5,865 nucleotides of DNA from Planctomycetales bacterium. Its GTDB lineage: Bacteria; Planctomycetota; Planctomycetia; Isosphaerales; Isosphaeraceae. A program made the translations under genes and the position numbers. The stretch is from NCBI GenBank assembly GCA_027435495.1, contig DAHZZC010000336.1, positions 1 through 5,865 of the forward strand, written 5' to 3'. Position 1 is the first letter of the stretch. Each line of letters starts with the position of its first letter. The notes under the pieces are model-generated. The model ran no database searches. It saw only the letters and a list, made by a program, of their open reading frames with translations, and was not told the DNA's origin. Positions 1 through 5,865 of this stretch are shown here, piece after piece.

Positions 1-2429
1 AGGGCCGGGATGTTCCGCAGCAGGTCGTCGTGATCGGGGACCAGCATCCAGCTCGCCCCGCCAGCGTCGCTCTTCTTGAAGTGGGTCAGGAGGATCTCGG
101 GCAAGGGCTGGAACTCGACGCCAAGCATCAGGCCGCGGCCCCGGACCTCGCGCAGAATCGGGCAGTCGCGGACGATCTCTTGCAGCCCGAGGCGGAGCTG
201 TTCGCCGCGCCGGGCGGCCTCGGCGAGGAACCCGGGCTCGGTCAGCGCCCGGAGCGTCGCGAGCCCGGCGGCACAGGCCAGGCTGCCGCCGGAGAACGTG
301 CTGGTGTGCAGCGCGAAGCCCTGAAACGACCCATAAGCCTTCTGCCAGAGCGACCGGCGGGCCAGCATCGCGCCAATCGGCATCAGGCCGCCGCCGAGCG
401 ACTTCGCGAGCGTCATCACGTCGGGCGCCACTCCATCGGACTCAACGGCGAACAGCGGCCCGGTCCGGCCGAGGCCCGTTTGCACCTCGTCGGTGATCAA
501 GAGCGTCCCCGACGCCCGGCAAAGCTCCTGCGCCCCGGCGAGGTAGCCCGGCGGCGGCTCGATCATCCCGCCCTCGCCCTGCACCGGCTCGACCACGAAC
601 GCCGCGAACCGCCGGGTCGCCAGCGCCCGCTCGAGGGCCGGCAGGTCGCCGTAGGGGACGGTCTCGCAGCCGGGGACCATCGGACCGAACGGCGCCTGAT
701 ACGCACGCCGGGCCGTCACCGAGAGGGCGCCCAGCGTCTTGCCGTGATACGAGCCCTCGCAGGAGAGCAGGCCGGCCCGGCCGGTCGCCGCTCTCGCCAA
801 TTTCAAGGCCGCCTCGACAGCCTCGGCGCCGCTATTGGCGAAGAAGACCATGTCGAGACCGTCGGGCGCGACCGCGGCCAGTCGCTCTGCCAGTGCAGCG
901 GCCAGCGGGTTGATTGACCCCGGCGCGAATCCAGGAGCCTGCTGCTCGATCGCCGAGGTCAGTGCCGAGACCACCGCCGGGTGGTTGTGCCCCAGGTTCA
1001 ACGAGCCAAACCCGGCCACGAAATCCAGGAAGGCCCGCCCGGAATCGTCGAACAGCTCGTTCCCCTCGCCACGAACGAACGTCCGGAGGGTCGCCGTCAG
1101 CTTGCCGACTCCGACTAGCACCGGGTTGATGTGCCGGGCGAACCGGTCGGCGGCGAGGGCCGCCATTGCGGCAAGGTCGATCGACTCGCCTTCACACTCA
1201 CGGCAGGCCGGCGCCTCCGACTCGCCGCAGCCGCACGCCGGACCTTCCATCGCATGGAGAGTCCGCCCCCGGGCGATCACCCTGAGGAACCGGGCGTGCT
1301 GCTCGGGCGTCATCGGCGAGCCGGAGACAATCGCGTCGGCAAACGTGAACCCGTGCGCCTCGGCCAGCCTCCCGATCTCGCGCACCCGGCGCAGGTCGAG
1401 CTCGCGCCCGATCGAGAACGACTCGGCCCGCCCCTCGAACGAGAGGACCATCGTCTCGCCCAGGCACGACGGCACGATCCCCTGGAAGAATTGCAAGAAG
1501 AACGAGTCGCGCGGGACGGCTTCGGGAACACGAGAGTAGCCGGCCGCCAGCACCAGGACATCCGGCCGCTGCGGCCCGTCCCGCCGGACGTCCGTCGGCA
1601 CGCCGACATCCAGCACCATCGTCCCCGGGCGTAGATGCGCAGGGTCGATGCAATCGCCCGACGACGTCGCGGCGATCACGATCGTCGCCTTCGCCAGCGC
1701 CTCGGGGATATCGAGCACCAGCGGAGCACCCAGCTCTTTCGACAACGCAACCGCCTGCGGCGACCGCCGACGCCCAACCAGCATCAGCCCCCGGCACCGG
1801 GACGCAAGCAGTTGGGCCATCGCCGAGGCAATGCTTCCCGGAATGCCGACCACCGCGACCACCTGCCGCGAAAGGTCGATGTCGAACAGACCGCAGAAAT
1901 GGTCGAGGTTCGCAGACGTCGCATACACCGTCAGGCTATTGCCGGTCGTCACCGCGATCGGATGCCGCGCCGCCAGGTCGGCGCCCCGTCGACCAATCAC
2001 TCCGGTCATCGAGCCGAGCCCGACCAGCCTTGCCCCCCATCCGATCGCCTGCTCGACCGCCTGATCCATGTAGTCCATCGCCCGACCCGGGTCGTTCAGG
2101 ATCGAGCGGGGGTCCATGGGTATCTCGTAGATCCGACCCATCGCCGACGCCCTCGCTGCCGACCTTAGCCCTTCAAGCCGGTCGAATAGGCGAACCTCAT
2201 CGGCAGCCTCGCCCCCCTGCTCCGCCTGCCGACGCGCCGCCTCGCTCGCCCGCAGACAGAAATCAGCCAGGTCCACCCGCCCCCAACGCCGGTGCAGGCT
2301 CCCGTCCCGGTTGAGATCCATCAGGTGCCGGCTTTCCTGCGAGATCGGATGCAGCAAAAACGCAAACCGGAACGCAAACCGTTCCTCACCCGCCGCATGC
2401 GTCTCGCCCGCCCCCTGAACCTCGATCAT
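1..2429 (-). CDS. Fused acyl-ACP reductase (AAR)-like / class III PLP aminotransferase, C-terminus cut by window edge
   Basis: Seen: 809 uninterrupted codons from ATG at 2429-2427 to the left edge. An in-frame TAG about 40 bases upstream and a GAGGGAG ribosome site 9 bases before the ATG fix this start. Residues 1 to about 370 align by eye with cyanobacterial acyl-ACP reductase: TTGNS at 161-165, a Rossmann-like GIPGSIAS at 195-202, and Cys322 in a PSCLGETMVLSFEG context matching the AAR thioester cysteine (AAR has ACFAEAMLLEFEG). A linker carries Cys399, 401, 409 and 412. From about residue 430 it is a class III aminotransferase close to putrescine aminotransferase: GHNHPAVV, SGAEAVEAALK at 533-543, YHGK at 561-564, DEVQTG at 647-652 and the PLP lysine K676 in LAKSLGGG. 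Family knowledge: AAR reduces fatty acyl-ACP to aldehyde with NADPH; class III enzymes interconvert aldehyde and terminal amine. Inferred role: acyl thioester to primary amine in one cytoplasmic polypeptide. Both active sites look intact; the last few dozen residues lie outside the window. Acyl chain, amine donor and direction are unknown. Confidence 0.85.
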   Translation of the reverse strand, partial: MIEVQGAGETHAAGEERFAFRFAFLLHPISQESRHLMDLNRDGSLHRRWGRVDLADFCLRASEAARRQAEQGGEAADEVRLFDRLEGLRSAARASAMGRIYEIPMDPRSILNDPGRAMDYMDQAVEQAIGWGARLVGLGSMTGVIGRRGADLAARHPIAVTTGNSLTVYATSANLDHFCGLFDIDLSRQVVAVVGIPGSIASAMAQLLASRCRGLMLVGRRRSPQAVALSKELGAPLVLDIPEALAKATIVIAATSSGDCIDPAHLRPGTMVLDVGVPTDVRRDGPQRPDVLVLAAGYSRVPEAVPRDSFFLQFFQGIVPSCLGETMVLSFEGRAESFSIGRELDLRRVREIGRLAEAHGFTFADAIVSGSPMTPEQHARFLRVIARGRTLHAMEGPACGCGESEAPACRECEGESIDLAAMAALAADRFARHINPVLVGVGKLTATLRTFVRGEGNELFDDSGRAFLDFVAGFGSLNLGHNHPAVVSALTSAIEQQAPGFAPGSINPLAAALAERLAAVAPDGLDMVFFANSGAEAVEAALKLARAATGRAGLLSCEGSYHGKTLGALSVTARRAYQAPFGPMVPGCETVPYGDLPALERALATRRFAAFVVEPVQGEGGMIEPPPGYLAGAQELCRASGTLLITDEVQTGLGRTGPLFAVESDGVAPDVMTLAKSLGGGLMPIGAMLARRSLWQKAYGSFQGFALHTSTFSGGSLACAAGLATLRALTEPGFLAEAARRGEQLRLGLQEIVRDCPILREVRGRGLMLGVEFQPLPEILLTHFKKSDAGGASWMLVPDHDDLLRNIPA

Positions 2430-2438
2430 CGTCGAACA

Positions 2439-2445
2439 CTCCCTC
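2439..2445 (-). promoter_or_regulatory. Ribosome binding site of the reductase-aminotransferase gene
   Basis: On the minus strand GAGGGAG lies 9 bases before the ATG at 2429. It supports this ATG as the start. The only frame extension upstream reaches a TAG stop within about 40 bases without another ATG or GTG in frame. Confidence 0.65.
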
Positions 2446-2540
2446 GGAGTCCCGCTTACGGTCCTCTATCATCATCGATTAGGTGAGATGGCAAACAGAG
2501 CGCGAGCAGGAAAGATAGGGAAAAGAAACCGGCTCCGTAA

Positions 2541-2569
2541 CTTGTAGACGTGCTGACATCGCGCGTCAA
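2541..2569 (-). promoter_or_regulatory. Predicted sigma70-type promoter of the reductase-aminotransferase gene
   Basis: Read on the minus strand: -35 TTGACG (2569-2564, 5 of 6 to consensus), a 17-base spacer, and -10 TACAAG (2546-2541, 4 of 6). Transcription would begin near 2534, leaving a pyrimidine-rich leader of about 105 bases before the ATG. The spacing is ideal and the direction matches the gene. This is a pattern match only. Confidence 0.5.
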
Positions 2570-2586
2570 GGCTCGCGGCGCGAGCC
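2570..2586. promoter_or_regulatory. 17-bp perfect palindrome, candidate operator
   Basis: GGCTCGCG-G-CGCGAGCC has 8-bp arms around a single central base (2578). It directly abuts the -35 hexamer (2564-2569) of the divergent enzyme gene. This position suits an activator bound just upstream of RNA polymerase, or a repressor. Its binding protein is not known from sequence; the neighbouring Fis-HTH regulator, which would bind as a dimer, is the obvious candidate (inference). GC-rich palindromes can occur by chance in this background. Confidence 0.4.
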
Positions 2587-2791
2587 AAACATTGCGGATC
2601 CCGAGGATTTTTTCAACGGTTCTATCCAGAGCACGCAACCCCTCACCATTCCCGGCGATCGAAGGTAGACGGAGTTGCCTGCTGCCGGTTCGGGGTGGAT
2701 GGCGTACAATGTTCGTGCGGCGGCGTGTTGCAGGCGGAACGACGGCGAGGGTCGCCGTCGCAGGTCGTCGGCGGTCGATCGGGGGCCATCG

Positions 2792-4183
2792 ATGGCGTTG
2801 GAGACGGGACGGTCGCGGTGGGAGCTGGCCGCCGAATCGACCGTGGTGAAGCTCCGATGGTTCGGCGTCGTTATGGGTTACATCCTGGTCCAGACCCGGA
2901 CCGGGCTGCACGACCCCTGGGCTGTCCGCGCCTTTTTGACCCTCGGCGCCGCCTACGCAGCGCTCGATTTCGCGTTCTGGCGCACCGGACGGGTCATCCT
3001 GAAAAGCTGGCCGTTGCTGGTCTCGTTCATGGAGTCCGTCTTCATCGCCCTGCTCTGCTACCATGACACCGGCATTGAGAGCCCATTCCGCTGGTATTAC
3101 GTCCTCTCGCTGATCGGCGGCTCCATCCAAAACCGATCGTCGGTCGCCTGGTGGACTCTGGGATTTCATGGCGTCAGCCTGCTAAGCCTCGCCGGGGTCC
3201 TCGACGAGCTGAGCCGGCCCGGACCGCTCCCGTTGCTCACCCTCACCATGATGGCCTGGGTGACCTGGGCCAGTTCCTCTCTCGCCGGGTCGATCCGTGC
3301 CGCCGGCGAGGAGCACGCCCGGCTCAACGCCGAGCTCGCCGAGGCCCACAAGGAACTCGAACGCAGGGTCGAGGAACGGACCGTCGCCCTCCGGGCCGCC
3401 CAGGCACGCGAAATCCAGCAGGAGAAAATGGCCGCCTTCGGGCTGCTCGCCGCCGGGATCGCGCACGAGGTCGGCAACCCGCTCGCGGCGCTCAGTTCAC
3501 TCGTTCAGATGCTCCAGCGCCGGGGGCCCGACCCCTACACCGCCGAAAAGCTGGACCTCGCCGGCCGCCAGCTGCAGCGAATCCAGCGAACCATCCGCGA
3601 ACTGGTCGACTTCTCCCGCCCCGCCTCGACCCGAGTCACCCGGGTTCGCATCCCTGAGGTCGTTGAAGAGGCTCTTGGGATCGCCAAGTACTATCAGCGA
3701 ACCAAGCAGCGGTCGATCACCACCAACTTCCCCGACGACCTGGCCTCGGTCGTCGCGATGCGAGACTACCTCATCCAGGTGGTCCTCAACCTGATCCTCA
3801 ACGCCATCGACGCGACCGAGGACCAAGGCCGAATCCACGTCCAGGCGCGTCAGGAAGGAGCCTCGCTGCTCCTCTCGGTCGAGGACGACGGCCGAGGGAT
3901 CGCCCCCGAGGACCGGCATCGGCTCTTCCAGCCATTTTTCACCACCAAGCCGCACGGGACCGGCCTGGGGCTGTTCGTCTGCCGACAAATCTTGCAGGAC
4001 ATGTCGGGAGAGCTGACCTACCGATCCGAGCCTGGAGTCGGCTCGACGTTCATCGTCCGGATCCCGCAAGAGCCGTCCGCTTCCACCAGGGTCGACGGGG
4101 CGCCCGCCTCGCCGATCGCCCTGCCAACTCGGATGACCACGCCCACCTGGACGAGTCGCGAAGAGGAGCCCGTCGCGCGATGA
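2792..4183 (+). CDS. Membrane sensor histidine kinase, NtrB/AtoS/ZraS-type
   Basis: This is the sensor of a two-component system: it autophosphorylates on histidine and passes the phosphate to the regulator encoded next. At 463 residues, the N-terminal part has about five or six hydrophobic segments (roughly 21-35, 45-63, 70-90, 101-113, 118-138, 147-167) with short connecting loops and no obvious large periplasmic domain. A charged coiled-coil linker (about 169-212) follows; I see no PAS or GAF domain. The catalytic core has the H-box HEVGNPL with phospho-acceptor H225, N-box N333/N337, G1 box DDGRG at 365-369, F-box PFFTTK at 381-386 and G2 box GTGLGL at 389-394, so it looks active. Residues from about 426 form a Pro/Ser/Thr-rich tail. 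I chose ATG 2792 because MALETGRSRW begins the globular sequence and GGGGG lies 6 bases upstream; the frame is open further back to TTG 2675. The signal sensed is unknown. Confidence 0.9.
   Translation: MALETGRSRWELAAESTVVKLRWFGVVMGYILVQTRTGLHDPWAVRAFLTLGAAYAALDFAFWRTGRVILKSWPLLVSFMESVFIALLCYHDTGIESPFRWYYVLSLIGGSIQNRSSVAWWTLGFHGVSLLSLAGVLDELSRPGPLPLLTLTMMAWVTWASSSLAGSIRAAGEEHARLNAELAEAHKELERRVEERTVALRAAQAREIQQEKMAAFGLLAAGIAHEVGNPLAALSSLVQMLQRRGPDPYTAEKLDLAGRQLQRIQRTIRELVDFSRPASTRVTRVRIPEVVEEALGIAKYYQRTKQRSITTNFPDDLASVVAMRDYLIQVVLNLILNAIDATEDQGRIHVQARQEGASLLLSVEDDGRGIAPEDRHRLFQPFFTTKPHGTGLGLFVCRQILQDMSGELTYRSEPGVGSTFIVRIPQEPSASTRVDGAPASPIALPTRMTTPTWTSREEEPVAR
4163..4168 (+). promoter_or_regulatory. 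Ribosome binding site of the response regulator
   Basis: GAGGAG sits inside the end of the kinase gene, 11 bases before ATG 4180. The kinase stop and regulator start share ATGA (4180-4183), which indicates translational coupling. Alternative ATGs at 4186 and 4189 would be 17 or more bases from this site, so 4180 is preferred. Confidence 0.5.
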
Positions 4184-5598
4184 AGATGATGGTCGCGGAG
4201 AAGGAGAAGCTGAACGGGGTCGCCACGCCCCCGGCGCCGACCGCCGCACGCGGCCGAATCCTCATCGTCGATGACGAGGAGGTGATTTCGGGAACCCTCC
4301 ACGAGTTCCTCCAGGAAGAAGGCTTTGAGGTCGCCACCGCCTCCGAGATGCCAGGCGCCCTGGCGCTGGTCGAATCCTTCGGGCCTGACGTCGTCCTCTG
4401 CGACGTCCAGTTGCCCGGCGGCGACGGACTGACCGTCCTCGAGCGATCGCTCCGCATCCGTCCCGAAACGCTCTTCATCATGATCACCGCTTACGCGACG
4501 GTTGAGAACGCTGTCTCCGCCTTCCAGCGCGGAGCACAAGATTACCTGATGAAGCCGGTCCTGTTCGAGGACCTGCTCGCCAAACTCGACCGCCTGATTG
4601 CGTATCGCCGGCTCCTGATGGAAAACCAGGCGCTCCGCCGCCAGCTCCACCGCCCGGCCGACCTCGACGCCCTCATCGGCTCGACGCCCGCGATGCAGGC
4701 GGTCAAAACGCTCATCCGGAAGGTTGGCCCGACCCGATGCACGGTCCTCCTGACGGGCGAATCCGGGACAGGGAAGGAACTGGTCGCCCGCGCCCTGCAC
4801 GCGACCGGGCCCGATCCGGAGGGCCTTTTCCTGGCGATCAACTCGGCGGCCATCCCACCCGACCGCCTGGAGGCGCAGCTCTTCGGCCACGTCCGCGGCT
4901 CGCTCGCCGTCGCCGACCGCGACCACACCGGCCTTTTTGTCGCGGCCGGCTCGGGCACGGTCTTCCTCGACGAGATCGGCGAACTGCCCGCCTCGACCCA
5001 GGCAAAACTACTCCGCGCTATTGAAAACAAGGAGGTTTTGCCCGTCGGCGCCACACGCCCGGTCTCGTTCCAGGCCCGGCTGATCACGGCGAGCAATAAG
5101 GATCTCCCGGCCGAGGTCGCCGCCGGCGGCTTCCGCGGCGATCTGTATTACCGGCTCAACGTCGTGACGATCCACCTACCCCCGCTCCGAGAGCGTCGCG
5201 ACGACATTCCCGACCTCGTCGCCGCCCTCCTGGCCCGACACGCCCGGCGCCTTGGGAAGCGGGTGGACGGCGTCGACAACGCGACCATCCGCGGCCTGAT
5301 GGCCGCCCCCTGGGTCGGCAACGTCCGCGAGCTGAGCAACGCGCTGGAGCGTGCGGTGATCCTTGCCGAGCGGCCGATCCTCACTCCTGACGCCTTCCCG
5401 CCCGGCCTGATCGTCGAGAGCGAGGCCGAGGCCGACGGCGATAACCTGCGTGCCGCCGTCCGCGACTACGAACGCCGCCACATCGCACGCGTCCTCCGCG
5501 ATTGCGACGACGACAAGCGCGAGGCCGCCCGCCGGCTCGGCATGGGCCTCTCGTCGCTTTATCGGAAGCTCGAGGAACTGGGCATCCGTCCCTTGTAG
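4180..5598 (+). CDS. NtrC-family response regulator (receiver, AAA+, Fis HTH) with degenerate GAFTGA loop
   Basis: This is the cytoplasmic, DNA-binding partner of the upstream kinase, 472 residues. The receiver (about 26-142) has acidic pair D31/D32, phospho-acceptor D75 in LCDVQLPGG, T103 and K125. The AAA+ domain (about 163-400) has Walker A GESGTGKE at 193-200, Walker B VFLDEIGELP with D264/E265, sensor I near N306, putative arginine fingers R319/R325 in FRGDLYYRL, and sensor II in WVGNVREL with R383. A Fis-type helix-turn-helix ends the protein (about 431-469, REAARRLGMGLSSLYRKLEELGI at 447-469, of which SLYRKL is the recognition end). Odd: the sigma54-contact motif after LFGH reads GSLAVA (240-245), not GAFTGA, so the key threonine is missing. 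FRGD and WVGN also replace the usual FRED and WPGN. ATP binding and hydrolysis residues remain. It may activate or repress without sigma54, as Rhodobacter capsulatus NtrC, which also lacks GAFTGA, works with sigma70. Confidence 0.92.
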   Translation: MKMMVAEKEKLNGVATPPAPTAARGRILIVDDEEVISGTLHEFLQEEGFEVATASEMPGALALVESFGPDVVLCDVQLPGGDGLTVLERSLRIRPETLFIMITAYATVENAVSAFQRGAQDYLMKPVLFEDLLAKLDRLIAYRRLLMENQALRRQLHRPADLDALIGSTPAMQAVKTLIRKVGPTRCTVLLTGESGTGKELVARALHATGPDPEGLFLAINSAAIPPDRLEAQLFGHVRGSLAVADRDHTGLFVAAGSGTVFLDEIGELPASTQAKLLRAIENKEVLPVGATRPVSFQARLITASNKDLPAEVAAGGFRGDLYYRLNVVTIHLPPLRERRDDIPDLVAALLARHARRLGKRVDGVDNATIRGLMAAPWVGNVRELSNALERAVILAERPILTPDAFPPGLIVESEAEADGDNLRAAVRDYERRHIARVLRDCDDDKREAARRLGMGLSSLYRKLEELGIRPL

Positions 5599-5609
5599 CT
5601 ACCGAAGCG

Positions 5610-5865
5610 ATGGAGACGAACGTTCTCTATCTAGCTGCGTCTCTTCTTGACACTTTGGGAGAAAGATTTTCCATGTATGGCCGCACAGAAATCAATAGCT
5701 TCATCAGTCACATTACTGGCCTGAGAGGCAAACTCGACCAAATTGAAACCAAAGACAGTATTCCATCCTCGTACACGCCCCGAAAATCTTTCATGTCTGG
5801 CAATTGCCTTAAAAAGCTATTAAGTGATTCATATTGGGCTAGCCTCATAAAAACAGAAGGAAAAA
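5610..5865 (+). CDS. Unrecognised partial gene in AT-rich DNA, C-terminus cut by window edge
   Basis: An open frame of 85 codons runs from ATG 5610 to the right edge without a stop, unlikely by chance in DNA of about 42% GC. The protein begins METNVLYLAASLLDTLGERF and continues as a mixed-charge soluble-looking sequence; I recognise no family. ATG 5610 lies 11 bases after the regulator stop but has a poor ribosome site. ATG 5673 in the same frame has GGGAG 11 bases upstream and could be the true start. Codons rich in AAA, AGA, TTA and ATT contrast with the GC-ending codons of its neighbours, which suggests a separate origin, possibly transfer. A competing minus-strand frame (5863 down to a TGA at 5708) is shorter but cannot be excluded. 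Confidence 0.45.
   Translation, partial: METNVLYLAASLLDTLGERFSMYGRTEINSFISHITGLRGKLDQIETKDSIPSSYTPRKSFMSGNCLKKLLSDSYWASLIKTEGK

Larger units (their letters stand above)
2430..2791. other. Divergent intergenic region, 362 bases, no gene seen
   Basis: This stretch separates the minus-strand reductase-aminotransferase from the plus-strand kinase operon. It holds a convincing minus-strand promoter, a 17-bp palindrome, a T-run (ATTTTTTC near 2606-2613) and a weak plus-strand -10 candidate (TACAAT at 2705-2710). The kinase frame is open upstream to TTG 2675, but that part is arginine-rich low-complexity protein with no ribosome site, so I treat it as untranslated. I see no sigma54 -24/-12 pair (TGGCAC-N5-TTGC) here. 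Confidence 0.6.

Noticed and set aside
30..917. Long plus-strand open frame (295 codons) opposite the aminotransferase
   Set aside because: It is antisense to a clearly recognisable aminotransferase; its protein is Arg/Gly/Ala/Pro-rich low complexity typical of high-GC shadow frames.
2682..2710. Plus-strand promoter with -10 TACAAT (2705-2710) for the kinase operon
   Set aside because: The -10 is good but the only matching -35 at 17 bp is CTGCCG (3 of 6), and TTGCCT at 2675 is 24 bp away. Too weak to annotate.
2675..2791. 39-residue N-terminal extension of the kinase from TTG 2675 or ATG 2699
   Set aside because: The added sequence is arginine-rich low complexity, TTG 2675 has no spaced ribosome site, and ATG 2792 is better placed before the first structured segment. 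Not fully excluded.
2456..3169. Minus-strand open frame (237 codons) over the intergenic region and kinase N-terminus
   Set aside because: It is antisense to the kinase membrane region, its protein is composition-biased, and it would cover the promoter region of the enzyme gene.
4018..4926. Minus-strand open frame (302 codons) opposite the kinase end and regulator
   Set aside because: The plus strand here encodes intact kinase, receiver and AAA+ motifs; the opposite frame shows no family features.
5613..5643. Stem GAGACG/CGTCTC followed by TTCTT as a terminator of the kinase-regulator operon
   Set aside because: Only 6 base pairs with a 19-base loop and no real U-tract. If it were real it would favour ATG 5673 as start of the next gene.
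5647..5675. Consensus -35 TTGACA before the unknown right-edge gene
   Set aside because: No acceptable -10 occurs at 16-18 bp spacing (TTCCAT, TCCATG and CCATGT are poor).
5708..5863. Minus-strand open frame entering from the right edge and ending at TGA 5710-5708
   Set aside because: It is about 51 codons against 85 on the plus strand, so the plus frame is statistically favoured. Needs the sequence to the right to settle.

Overview
The window is high-GC bacterial DNA (a sampled coding line near 5461-5520 is 70% GC) up to about position 5600. The last 225 bases drop to about 42% GC. The closest guess at source is a high-GC, environmental Gram-negative-like bacterium. A planctomycete of the Isosphaeraceae type would fit, but that is an impression from style and gene content, not something the sequence proves.

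Layout. (1) Positions 1-2429, minus strand: the first 809 codons of a large two-domain enzyme that runs off the left edge. Its N-terminal half resembles cyanobacterial long-chain acyl-ACP reductase (AAR), including the active-site cysteine. Its C-terminal half is a class III PLP aminotransferase close to putrescine aminotransferase. A short linker with four cysteines joins them. The simplest reading is a self-contained acyl-thioester to aldehyde to primary amine enzyme. (2) Positions 2430-2791: a divergent intergenic region with a good minus-strand promoter (TTGACG, 17 bp, TACAAG) and a perfect 17-bp palindrome touching its -35 box. (3) Positions 2792-4183, plus strand: a multi-pass membrane sensor histidine kinase of the NtrB/AtoS/ZraS type. 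(4) Positions 4180-5598, plus strand: an NtrC-type response regulator (receiver, AAA+, Fis-type HTH) that overlaps the kinase by ATGA. Its sigma54-contact loop reads GSLAVA where GAFTGA is expected. (5) Positions 5610 to the right edge: an unrecognised open frame in AT-richer DNA, starting 11 bases after the regulator stop and cut by the window end.

How the genes may work together. The kinase and regulator form a translationally coupled two-component system. They are transcribed away from the reductase-aminotransferase gene, which is the classic arrangement for a local regulator and its target. The palindrome at the -35 box of the enzyme gene is a natural candidate binding site. A membrane-embedded sensor controlling an enzyme that probably makes or consumes a long-chain aldehyde or amine is an attractive hypothesis, but it remains inference. 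No RNA genes, CRISPR arrays or insertion sequences were seen.
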